DNA of 64,000 nt from an uncultured Clostridia bacterium (GTDB taxonomy: Bacteria; Bacillota; Clostridia; Oscillospirales; Oscillospiraceae), in contig CAMWFH010000001.1 of NCBI GenBank assembly GCA_947173485.1, positions 62,001-126,000 on the forward strand, written 5' to 3'. Under the pieces are notes generated by a model that was given only the letters and a program-made list of their open reading frames with translations, did no database searches and was not told the DNA's origin. The first letter of the stretch is position 1. Each line of letters begins with the position of its first letter. A program made the position numbers and the translations under genes. Below, in pieces: positions 52,708 to 60,257 of this stretch.

Positions 52708-53421
52708 TCAAACGATGTCCCCGTATTTCCCGTTGCGCACGTCCCCCACCAGCCGTCCATCGGACAGCGTGACCACCCGGCGGCGCATGATGTTCACATA
52801 CTGGCTGGCGTGGGTCGCCATGATCACCGTGGTGCCCCGGGCGTTGAGGTCGTTGAGCAGCTGCATCATGTCCCAGATGTTGTCGTCGTCCAAGTTGGCC
52901 GTCAGCTCATCCACCAGCAGGATGGAGGGGCTGATCACCAGCGCCCGGGCCAGCTCGGCCCGGCGGCACTCCCCCAGGGACAGCTCCACCGGGTAGTGGC
53001 TCCCCGCCCCCTTCAGCCCCACGATGCCCAGGGCCTTCTCCACCGTCTCCTCCGCCTCCCGGCGCAGGCCGCCGGCCCGGGCGGCCAGCAACAGGTTCTC
53101 CTGGATGGTCCGCTTGCGGATCAGCAGAGACTGCTGGCTGACGATGCCAAAGGTCTTGGAGAGGTGGGACCGCCAGGGGCCGAAGAACCGGCCCACGTTC
53201 ACGCCGTTGAGCAGCACCAGTCCCTTGTCGGCCCGGATCTCGCCGGAGATCAGCTTGAGCAGGGTGCTCTTGCCGGCGCCGGAGCTGCCGATCAGAAAGA
53301 CGAACTCCCCCTGGTAGACGGTCAGGTCGATGTCCCGCACGGCATAGTGCTTGCGCTTATTTTTCCCTCTGCCCTCCAGGGGGTAGATCTTCGATACATT
53401 TTCCAGGCGTATTTCTGCCAT
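52708..53421 (-). CDS. FtsE-like ABC transporter ATPase (orphan)
   Basis: A 237-residue ATP-binding subunit. Walker A GSSGAGKST (about 45-53), Q-loop FGIVSQQSLL, signature LSLGECRRAELARALV (the second Gly of LSGGE is Leu here), Walker B ILLVDELTANLD and H-loop IMATHASQYV. The overall pattern (VRDIDLTVYQGEFVFLIG, MRRRVVTLSDGRLV) is FtsE/LolD-like, but no FtsX-type permease is adjacent. The start at 53421 follows GGGGGAG closely. It has its own promoter (53484-53512). A cell-division or macrolide-export-type role is possible; which permease it serves is unknown. Confidence 0.85.
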   Translation of the reverse strand: MAEIRLENVSKIYPLEGRGKNKRKHYAVRDIDLTVYQGEFVFLIGSSGAGKSTLLKLISGEIRADKGLVLLNGVNVGRFFGPWRSHLSKTFGIVSQQSLLIRKRTIQENLLLAARAGGLRREAEETVEKALGIVGLKGAGSHYPVELSLGECRRAELARALVISPSILLVDELTANLDDDNIWDMMQLLNDLNARGTTVIMATHASQYVNIMRRRVVTLSDGRLVGDVRNGKYGDIV

Positions 53422-53483
53422 GGCTCCCCCATCTTTCAAAAGCGAAGGGACGACGCGCCCGTCCACGCTGGTCTGTCCTCTCT

Positions 53484-53512
53484 ATTATAGCGAATCCTTT
53501 CCCGAATGAAAA
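53484..53512 (-). promoter_or_regulatory. Promoter of the FtsE-like gene
   Basis: Minus-strand TTTTCA (53507-53512), 17-base spacer, TATAAT (53484-53489), about 60 bases before the ATG. Confidence 0.65.
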
Positions 53513-53632
53513 GAGGAAACATTTCCAAAAAGCAGCTGCGGACCTGTCAAAAATTTTCGTCCCACCAGGCCGATATCCGGCATTTTGCACAGAAGCGCCC
53601 GTTTCCCCCGCTGAAACGCATAAACAGCCCGT

Positions 53633-53654
53633 CCCTGGCCCCGAAGGGCCAGGG
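53633..53654 (-). terminator. UUCG-capped hairpin after the fliD-fliS operon
   Basis: A perfect nine-base stem (53633-53641 with 53646-53654) with a TTCG tetraloop on the minus strand, ten bases after the last flagellar gene. No strong U-run follows, so the terminator call is moderate. Confidence 0.6.
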
Positions 53655-53664
53655 GGGCGTCTCA

Positions 53665-54048
53665 TCATCTATTGTAGTAGGAATCCTTCCCGGCCAGACG
53701 GGTGTTCAGCCGGCGGTCCAGCACCAGGATCTGCTCTAGGAGCCGGCGGGCGATGCCCACCTGGTCGATGTAGGCCGCCTCCTCCCGGATCTGGGGAGGG
53801 GCCCCGTCCAGCAGTGCCTGGAGGCGGGAGTCGTCCTCGATCTTGGACCGCCGGTCGGCGATAATCGTTTGCAGCTCCTTCAGGTGGAGGATCGGCTCCT
53901 GCCGCATGGCCACCAGCAGCTTCACGGAGACCTGGTCGTTGCGGTCCAGGGCCTCGCCCAGCTGCCGGCTCACGTCCATGACCTCCACCAGATAGTTGTA
54001 CTTCCGCCGCTCTAAGACGGTCAGCTCCATCCAGTCGTTCCCGGTCAT
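53665..54048 (-). CDS. Flagellar-region helical protein, FliT-position
   Basis: A 127-residue, mainly helical protein (LTVLERRKYNYLVEVMDVSR, LGEALDRNDQVSVKLLVAMR, ARRLLEQILVLDRRLNTRL). It starts four bases after the fliS stop, with only a weak GGGAAGCGG ribosome site, so translation is probably coupled. By position after fliD-fliS it occupies the place of FliT, the FliD chaperone, and the size and helix content would fit, but the sequence similarity is too weak to assert it. An FlgN-like chaperone is another option. Confidence 0.65.
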   Translation of the reverse strand: MTGNDWMELTVLERRKYNYLVEVMDVSRQLGEALDRNDQVSVKLLVAMRQEPILHLKELQTIIADRRSKIEDDSRLQALLDGAPPQIREEAAYIDQVGIARRLLEQILVLDRRLNTRLAGKDSYYNR

Positions 54049-54051
54049 GGT

Positions 54052-54429
54052 CTACCGCTTCCCGCCGCTGTTCTTCTCGGCGGTGTGGAAGGCGTCCCGC
54101 ATCTCCCGCAGCATGGGCTGGAGCTCCTCCAGCACCCGCTTGTTGCGGCCGATCCGGATCCGGCCCAGCTGATAGGTGAAGTACTCGTACATCCGGCTCA
54201 GGTCTCTGCTGATGGGATACTGACGGTCCAGAGTCTCGTCCAGATAGCTGACGATGTTGACGCACCGGTCGACACAGTCCTCGAACTGGGGGTAGTCCTC
54301 CTTATCCAGTGCCAGGGAGGCCATCGCCGCCCGTTTGACCAGCTCGTCGTACAGCATCAGCAGCAGCTCTCCAGAGGTCATGGAGTTGATGGATTGTTGC
54401 TTGTACTGCTGATAGCCCCGTCTATCCAT
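54052..54429 (-). CDS. fliS: Flagellin export chaperone FliS
   Basis: A 125-residue four-helix-bundle chaperone that binds the C terminus of flagellin before export. The N-terminal YQQYKQQSINSMTSGELLLM and LYDELVKRAAMA are diagnostic of FliS, as is the YEYFTYQLGRIRI helix. It lies 30 bases after fliD and directly before a FliT-position gene. Flagellin itself is not in the window. AAGGAAA before the ATG supports the start. Confidence 0.95.
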   Translation of the reverse strand: MDRRGYQQYKQQSINSMTSGELLLMLYDELVKRAAMASLALDKEDYPQFEDCVDRCVNIVSYLDETLDRQYPISRDLSRMYEYFTYQLGRIRIGRNKRVLEELQPMLREMRDAFHTAEKNSGGKR

Positions 54430-54459
54430 ATCGTCTTTTCCTTTCCTTGCTCAGCCGTA

Positions 54460-56919
54460 TCAGCCGCCGCCCATCAAACCTGCCAGGGTGGAGCTCTGGG
54501 AGTTCATCTGGTTGATCAGCAGCTCCAGACGGGTGAATTGGTTGGTATAGTAGTCCACCCGGTCGGACAGCTTATCCTGCCACTTCTCGATCTGGGTGTT
54601 GATGTTCTCCAGCTGCTTCTGATAGTTGTTGTTCAGAAGAGAGATGGAGCTCAGGGGCGTGCCCGCCTCCTGGACCAAAACGCCCTTCACCGCGCCGGTG
54701 AGGCCGGCGTAGCGGTCCAACTGGGTCTTCATGTTCTGCATGATGCCGTTGGAGGAGGCGCCGCTGTCTTTGCTCTTGGTGAACAGCTCCGCCACGGAAT
54801 CCGGGTCGGTCTCCAGCACCTCCCGCAGCTTCTTCTCGTCCAGGGTGATGCTCATGGAGCCGTCCACGCTGCTGAAGGACTGGGAGATCCCCATCCGGTT
54901 GAGGAGGCTGCCGTCGGCGCCGGAGAGATTGAACACGTCCTGCATCCCCCGGTAGAGGCTGGAGAGGTTGTAGTCCCCGAAGAGGATGCCCTGCTTAGCC
55001 TTCTCCTCATAGCGCTCGATGGCGCTCTCGCTCATGCCGGCCTTGTCTTCCTCGGTCAGGGGCTCATAGCTCTTGAAGTCCCCGGTGGAATCCTGATAGG
55101 GCAGGGTGGAGTAGGCCGACTTGATCTCCGCCATCATCTCGTTGTAATCGGTGATCATAGACTTGACAGCGTCTACGATCTTATCGCTGTCCACGCTGGT
55201 CTTGAAGCCCACCTTCTCGTCGTTGGGGATGTCCTTTAGCTCTTCATTCTTCTTATCCGCGTTGAAGGTGTCCTTCAGGGCGATATTGAGCCCGTCCAGG
55301 GTGAAATTGTTGCTGCTGCGGGTCAGCTCCTTCTCCACACCGTTGATGGTCACATGCAGCTTGGCGTCATCGCCCGCGGTATAGGCCGCGCCCTCGTCCT
55401 CTGTCGAGCCAAAGATGTTCTGGGCCAGGCCCTCGGCCATGTCGATCTTGGCCTGGGAGCCGGTCTCCTTGGTGGTGAAGAGGAACTGCCCGGTGGCCTG
55501 GGAGAAGCTGACCTTCACACCGGCCTTGCTGTTGGCGTTGATATCGCTCATGATGGTGGAGAGCTTGGTATCCTTGCCGTAGCTGCCGATGGTCTCGCCG
55601 TTGATGACCAGGTCGTACTTGCCCTCGATCTCCTTGCCGTCCTTATCCTTGGAGGGCGTGGCCCCCTTAAAGGCGTCCTCGCCCATCAGCTCCTCCAGGG
55701 TCTTGTTGGTGTTGAGGTAGCTGGTGGCGGTCTTGCCGATGCCCAGCATATCGCCGCTGTCGGCATTGATCAGCAAGCTGGAGCCGTCTTCGATCTTGAA
55801 TTGCAGCCGGAGCTGGTCCTTGCCGTCATAAGTACCCAGGTTCTCCACCTTGATCTTATCGCCGAACTCCTTTTGGAACGCCGCCGACAGCTTCTCGGTG
55901 AACTTGGTGGCCAGATCCTTCTCCGCCACCTCTTCCCCGTCGATGGTGAACTTGCCGTCCTTGCTCTTCTCGATCGTGGGCATCTTGATCTGCTTGACGG
56001 TGCCGTCCAGGTTGACGTTCATCTGCTTGCCGGAGATGGCCTCGAAGTTGTCCACCATATGGGTGAACTCGGTGCTGTCCTTCACCTTGAAAGAGTTGAC
56101 CCGGTCCTCCAGGGTGGTGGACTTCAGGTCGCCCAGGCCCAGGGTCTTCTTGACGCTGTCGCTGGCGCCGTTGATGTAGACGCTGTTGCCGGCGCTGCTC
56201 TTATCGGCGAAGGAGATGGTGCCGTCGCTGCCCACGGAGACCTTGATCCGGTCGGCGGCGCTGACAGCGCCGCTGTTCAGGGCGATCTGCTGGTCGGCCA
56301 GCTTCTCGTTGATCATCTTGGCCAGGCTGTCGGCCTTCTCCTTGGCGGTGGTCCCTGTCACCTTATCCTTCGACGGGTCGAAGCTGATGCTGACCACCTT
56401 GCTGCCGTACACCAAGGACAGACTGCCGTTCAGGGTGCCCTGCTCGGTCTGCCCGCTGAGAGAGATCGCCCCGGCGGCCTTGATCACGGTATTCTCGTCC
56501 TGCTTGATCTTGCTGGCGGTGGAGTAACGGGCGGCGGAAGCCAGCTGGCTCACCCGGTCGATCACGATCTCGCTGCTGGTCTTGCCGCTGGCGCTGACCT
56601 TCTCCGCATTCTTCCCGGTGGTATCCACATTGACGCTGCCGCTGAAGAAGGAGGATGAGAGCAGATTGGTGCCGGAGGTATAAGAGGCATAATTGTTGCT
56701 GAACCCCACCATCTTAGAGATGATGCTCCGGTATGCGTCCTGTTTCCACTCGATCTTGGTCGCCTGCTGGCCTAACTGCGTGATCTTGGTCTGGTAGCTC
56801 TTCACCAGCCCTTCGATCATGCTCTCGGTATCCATCCCGCTGGCCAGCCCGCTGATGGTATTGGTGCTGTTCATCAGGCTGCTGAGAGTATTTGAGCTTT
56901 TTACGCCGCTGATCCCCAT
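54460..56919 (-). CDS. fliD: Flagellar filament cap protein FliD
   Basis: An 819-residue secreted filament-capping protein. The N-terminal region ISGLASGMDTESMIEGLVKS is the FliD_N signature; the C-terminal region (about 570-819) contains FliD_C with long coiled coils (LSSISLLNNNYQKQLENINT, WQDKLSDRVDYYTNQFTRLE). It is considerably longer than enteric FliD (about 470), with the extra length in the surface-exposed middle (about 200-560), which carries adhesin-like strand repeats. No signal peptide, as expected for type III export. GGAG ten bases before the ATG; a SigD-type promoter precedes it. First gene of fliD-fliS. Confidence 0.93.
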   Translation of the reverse strand: MGISGVKSSNTLSSLMNSTNTISGLASGMDTESMIEGLVKSYQTKITQLGQQATKIEWKQDAYRSIISKMVGFSNNYASYTSGTNLLSSSFFSGSVNVDTTGKNAEKVSASGKTSSEIVIDRVSQLASAARYSTASKIKQDENTVIKAAGAISLSGQTEQGTLNGSLSLVYGSKVVSISFDPSKDKVTGTTAKEKADSLAKMINEKLADQQIALNSGAVSAADRIKVSVGSDGTISFADKSSAGNSVYINGASDSVKKTLGLGDLKSTTLEDRVNSFKVKDSTEFTHMVDNFEAISGKQMNVNLDGTVKQIKMPTIEKSKDGKFTIDGEEVAEKDLATKFTEKLSAAFQKEFGDKIKVENLGTYDGKDQLRLQFKIEDGSSLLINADSGDMLGIGKTATSYLNTNKTLEELMGEDAFKGATPSKDKDGKEIEGKYDLVINGETIGSYGKDTKLSTIMSDINANSKAGVKVSFSQATGQFLFTTKETGSQAKIDMAEGLAQNIFGSTEDEGAAYTAGDDAKLHVTINGVEKELTRSSNNFTLDGLNIALKDTFNADKKNEELKDIPNDEKVGFKTSVDSDKIVDAVKSMITDYNEMMAEIKSAYSTLPYQDSTGDFKSYEPLTEEDKAGMSESAIERYEEKAKQGILFGDYNLSSLYRGMQDVFNLSGADGSLLNRMGISQSFSSVDGSMSITLDEKKLREVLETDPDSVAELFTKSKDSGASSNGIMQNMKTQLDRYAGLTGAVKGVLVQEAGTPLSSISLLNNNYQKQLENINTQIEKWQDKLSDRVDYYTNQFTRLELLINQMNSQSSTLAGLMGGG

Positions 56920-57005
56920 ATCAACTCGCTCCTTTTCTCGGTTTTATGGTAGTCAAGTACGTTTTAAGAAAAACGATAGAAAAGGCCGGAACCCTCTGTA
57001 CTTTT

Positions 57006-57032
57006 TTATCGTCATGTAGTATAGTAAAGTTA
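57006..57032 (-). promoter_or_regulatory. SigD (sigma-28)-type promoter of fliD
   Basis: Minus-strand TAACTTTA (57025-57032), 11-base spacer and GACGATAA (57006-57013), compared with the sigma-28 consensus TAAAGTTT-N11-GCCGATAA: five of eight and seven of eight positions match. It lies about 85 bases upstream of the fliD ATG, as expected for a late flagellar gene. Confidence 0.78.
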
Positions 57033-57081
57033 AGACTTTCCGCAAAGATTTTATACGAAAGATTCTATGGGAGGGGATATC

Positions 57082-57870
57082 TTGTCTGCGATCATTTCCA
57101 TCACCAACCAAAAGGGCGGCGTCGGGAAAACGACGGCCTCCTGTTCCCTGCTGGCCGGCCTGCGCCAGCGGGGCGCCCATGTCCTGGGCATCGACCTGGA
57201 CCCCCAGGGCTCCCTGGGCTTCTGTCTGGGCCTGGACATCGACAGCTGCGCCACCATCTACGATGTGATGCGGGGCAGCAGGCCCATCCGGGAGGTCATC
57301 GTTCCCTCGGAGTGCGGGGACATCCTGCCCTCCAACATCCTCCTCTCCGCCGCGGAGCTGGAGTTCAACCGGGCGGGCCGGGAGTTCCTGCTGAAGAACG
57401 CCCTGGCGGAGATCCAGGACGAGTACGACTACGTCATCATCGACACGCCCCCGGCGCTGAACGTCCTCACGGTCAACGCCTATGTGGCCTCCGACGGCCT
57501 GATCATCCCCATGGCCCCGGAGATCCTGAGCCTGCTGGGAGTGGCCCAGATCCGGGAGACCATCGACACCGTCCGCCGGTGCTACAACTCCCGCCTGCGG
57601 GTCCTGGGCATCCTGCTCAACAAGTTCAACCAGCGCTTCACCCTCAACCGGGAGGTGCTGGAGATGGCCAGCCAGATCGCCGGCCAGCTGGACACCAAGG
57701 TCTTTGAGACCAAGATCCACACCAGCGTCTCGGTGGCGGAGGCCCCGGCCCACGGCGAGAGCGTGCTGACCTACGCCCCCAGCTCCAAGCCCGCCCTGGA
57801 CTTCCAGGCCCTCATCGACGAGATCACCAAGGAGTACACCCCGTTCCCCCGGACAGAGACCACACGATAA
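57082..57870 (+). CDS. ParA/Soj/MinD-family ATPase
   Basis: A 262-residue ParA-type ATPase. Deviant Walker A KGGVGKTT (11-18), Walker A' LGIDLDPQGSLGF, Walker B VIIDTPPAL and the late segment LLNKFNQRFTLNREVLEM. The TTG at 57082 is chosen because GGGAGGGG lies six bases upstream and the family consistently starts a few residues before the first strand; an ATG at 57067 overlaps that ribosome site. No ParB or centromere-like repeats are seen. It is divergent from fliD and 12 bases before a ComFB-domain gene. A role in positioning a surface or motility structure, by analogy with FlhG and ParC, is inference. Confidence 0.9.
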   Translation: MSAIISITNQKGGVGKTTASCSLLAGLRQRGAHVLGIDLDPQGSLGFCLGLDIDSCATIYDVMRGSRPIREVIVPSECGDILPSNILLSAAELEFNRAGREFLLKNALAEIQDEYDYVIIDTPPALNVLTVNAYVASDGLIIPMAPEILSLLGVAQIRETIDTVRRCYNSRLRVLGILLNKFNQRFTLNREVLEMASQIAGQLDTKVFETKIHTSVSVAEAPAHGESVLTYAPSSKPALDFQALIDEITKEYTPFPRTETTR

Positions 57871-57882
57871 GGAGAAACGACC

Positions 57883-58872
57883 ATGGCAGCCGCTAAGAAG
57901 AACAGTAAGAGCAACAAGACCGCCCACGTCCTCAACCTGCTGACCGCACCGGGGGGCGAGAAGGAGCCAACCGCCGCCCCGGAGGAGGGCCAGGCGTCCC
58001 CAGTCCAGCAGAGCGCGCCCCCACCGGCCAGCCGGCCCCTGACGCCGCCGATCCTGGAGGTGGCCCGCTCCAATGATGAGCAGCTCTCCGCCCAGATCCA
58101 CGACGCTCTGGCCGCGGAGCTGGAGGCCCTGGACGCGCCCACGCCGCCGCCGGCGCCGGCCAAGCCCGTGACCCTTACGCCTCCGGCCCCCCAGGCCCCT
58201 CCCTCCACCGTGGCAGGACCGGAGAACACCGACCTGTCCGACCAGATCCGCAGTGCCCTGGAGGCGGAGCTGGCCGCCCCACAGCCGGCACCGCAGCCTG
58301 TACCGCCCGCGCCGCAACCGGTACAGCCGGACCCCCAGCCTGTACAGCCCGCGCCGCAACCGGCACAGCCGGACCCCCAGCTCGTACAGCCCGCGCCGCA
58401 ACCGGCACAGCCGGCCCCCCAGCCCGTACAGCCCGCGCCGCAACCGGCACAGCCGGACCCCCAGCCTGTACAGCCTGCGCCCCAACCGGCGCAGCCCGCT
58501 CCTATGACTGCCCAGCAGACCCAGGTCCTCTATGCGCCTGTGCAGCCGGACCCAGTCCCCAAGGCCCCCGCTGTCCCGCCGGAGCCGGAGGACGAATACG
58601 CCTACATCAACGTGATGCAGGCCCTGGTCGAGGAGCTGGCCCCCAGGTATATGAAGATGTTCGGCCTGTGTACCTGCCACCACTGTCAGGTGGACGTGAA
58701 GGCCCTGGCGCTGAACAATCTGAAGCCGAAGTATGTGGTGATCCGCAAGAAGGACGCGATCCCCCGTCTCACCGTCTACGAGGGCCGTTACAGCGCGGAT
58801 ATCTACGCCCAGCTGACCCACGCCTGCCGCGCCGTGATGGAGCATCCTCACCACAGCCCCGACCGGCAGTGA
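57883..58872 (+). CDS. Proline-rich protein with C-terminal ComFB domain
   Basis: A 329-residue protein. A basic N terminus with short helices is followed by a low-complexity Pro/Gln/Ala region; residues about 142-207 are five 14-residue PAPQPVQPDPQPVQ-type units. The last 100 residues are a ComFB domain: AYINVMQALVEELAPRYMKM, CTCHHCQVDVKALALNNLKP with the three-Cys metal motif, then KYVVIRKK. ComFB was first named from the B. subtilis competence operon; related proteins have been reported as cyclic-dinucleotide receptors. Two short helices DEQLSAQIHDALAAELEAL and DQIRSALEAELAA repeat before the Pro-rich part. It is probably co-expressed with the ParA gene 12 bases upstream. Confidence 0.85.
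   Translation: MAAAKKNSKSNKTAHVLNLLTAPGGEKEPTAAPEEGQASPVQQSAPPPASRPLTPPILEVARSNDEQLSAQIHDALAAELEALDAPTPPPAPAKPVTLTPPAPQAPPSTVAGPENTDLSDQIRSALEAELAAPQPAPQPVPPAPQPVQPDPQPVQPAPQPAQPDPQLVQPAPQPAQPAPQPVQPAPQPAQPDPQPVQPAPQPAQPAPMTAQQTQVLYAPVQPDPVPKAPAVPPEPEDEYAYINVMQALVEELAPRYMKMFGLCTCHHCQVDVKALALNNLKPKYVVIRKKDAIPRLTVYEGRYSADIYAQLTHACRAVMEHPHHSPDRQ
58306..58503 (+). repeat. 42-bp tandem coding repeats
   Basis: Units start at 58306, 58348, 58390, 58432 and 58474 (the last partial), each encoding a 14-residue Pro/Gln-rich segment. Near-identity at the DNA level, including third positions, indicates recent expansion by slippage or recombination. Confidence 0.9.
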
Positions 58873-58887
58873 CCATGATACACAGAA

Positions 58888-58917
58888 ATGCCCCGGCAGG
58901 ATGACCTGCCGGGGCAT
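58888..58917. terminator. Hairpin between convergent ComFB and HDOD genes
   Basis: A perfect 13-base stem (58888-58900 with 58905-58917). Neither side has a good U-run, so it is a probable but unproven terminator. Confidence 0.6.
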
Positions 58918-58931
58918 CGTGCTGTTATCTC

Positions 58932-60203
58932 TTATTGGGCCGCGCTGACCGCGTTGGCGGCCCCCATCAGCTGCCGCCAGATGCTGTTGACCTCCTCCAG
59001 GCACTTGAAGTAGGTGTTGGTCAGCAGGTTGACGGGGATCTCCAGCTCCTCCGCCAGGGCGCCGATGGACGCCCAGTCCGCCCGCTCGTAGCAGAGGACC
59101 AGGTCGTACAGGGTGCCGCACCGGCCAGTGTGATGGAGCAGGGCGTCCTTGACCTCCTGGGGGATCGGCAGGCCCGCCAGGATCTCGTCCAGGGGCGCGT
59201 CGATCAGGTAGTTCAGGGTGGAGAACATCCCCATCAGGTAGGCGTCGTTCCGGGAGATGGGCATCCCCTTCGCCAACTTCATCAGCTCGGCGCAGAAGCT
59301 GGCACGCATGAAGGAGGTCTTGAGGAACTCCTCCTGGCCGCCGTCGTCCTTGCCGTCCTCGGTATTGGTCCCCAGCAGGTAGATCCACTGGCGCAGCTGC
59401 CCTAAGCCCATGACCACGATGGCCTGGTGGACGGTGGTGGCCTGGTTGCGCAGGGCGAAGTAGCCGGAGTTGACGATCTTCAGCAGGCTGTAGGTCAGCA
59501 TGGCGTCCATGCTGATGATGTTCTCGATCGCCTCCACGTCCGGCTCATCCTCGTTGATGGCCACCATCAGGCGGAAGAAGTTGCTTTGCAGATAGCTGTT
59601 GGAGTGGACCGTGGTACACAGATGCTCCGCCACATACCGCCCCTCCAGGTAATCCACCTCCATCTCCACCGCCCGCTTGTGGAGCGCCTCGCTGTCGATG
59701 CCGGTGGCGATGCACTGCTTGTTCATGCTGTGGGCCACCTCGATGATGTTGCGCAGGCTGGAGTCCAGGGTGGTCTGGAAGTTGATCTTGATGTAGTCGA
59801 AGTGGTCCATGATGGCAAAGTAGCGGGGCGAGAACTGGAACTCGTTCACCGCGATCTTATAGCCGTCCCGGGAGAAGCGCTCCACGAAGCGCATGGCCAG
59901 GGGATGGATGATCACGCTGTCATCCACCTGGATCACCAGATCGCTGCAGTTGAACAGCCTCGGCGTCTGCTTCATCAGCAGCGTGGTGGTGAAGGTCATA
60001 AAGTTGAGAGAACCCTTCAGCACCTTGTCGGTGTTCTGCGTCAGGAAGCTGTAGATGGTATCCGCCGCCGCGAACTCGTTCGAGCTGCTGGTATCCTCAC
60101 TGCTGTAGGCCTGGTTCTCCCCATGGTATTGGATCTCATATCCGATCGTCTTGTTCTTCAAGTCCTTGATGGGCTTGCGAACGATATACTTGCTGCTGTT
60201 CAT
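58932..60203 (-). CDS. HDOD-domain protein with degenerate EAL domain (YuxH-type)
   Basis: A 423-residue cytoplasmic signalling protein. The N-terminal half (about 5-205) follows the EAL fold: IGYEIQYHGEN, FMTFTTTLLM, VIQVDDSV, YKIAVNEFQF, YIKINFQ. The catalytic EAL Glu/Asp residues are not conserved (for example DDFD/KID positions read KIN), so it is not expected to hydrolyse cyclic di-GMP. The C-terminal half is an HDOD domain (about 205-400; LMVAINEDEPDVEAIENII, TYSLLKIVNSGYFALRN, VHQAIVVMGLGQLRQWIYLL). GGGGAGG precedes ATG 60203. It sits at the end of a cheC-cheD-cheV cluster, so a role in motility or chemotaxis is likely. Confidence 0.87.
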   Translation of the reverse strand: MNSSKYIVRKPIKDLKNKTIGYEIQYHGENQAYSSEDTSSSNEFAAADTIYSFLTQNTDKVLKGSLNFMTFTTTLLMKQTPRLFNCSDLVIQVDDSVIIHPLAMRFVERFSRDGYKIAVNEFQFSPRYFAIMDHFDYIKINFQTTLDSSLRNIIEVAHSMNKQCIATGIDSEALHKRAVEMEVDYLEGRYVAEHLCTTVHSNSYLQSNFFRLMVAINEDEPDVEAIENIISMDAMLTYSLLKIVNSGYFALRNQATTVHQAIVVMGLGQLRQWIYLLGTNTEDGKDDGGQEEFLKTSFMRASFCAELMKLAKGMPISRNDAYLMGMFSTLNYLIDAPLDEILAGLPIPQEVKDALLHHTGRCGTLYDLVLCYERADWASIGALAEELEIPVNLLTNTYFKCLEEVNSIWRQLMGAANAVSAAQ

Positions 60204-60257
60204 AGCTGCCTCCCCATATTCCGCTCCGTGCTCTGGCGGCACACAGCTTCAATTCCT

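Noticed and set aside
58306-58503. CRISPR array
   Set aside because: The 42-bp units are contiguous, in frame with a coding sequence and have no unique spacers.
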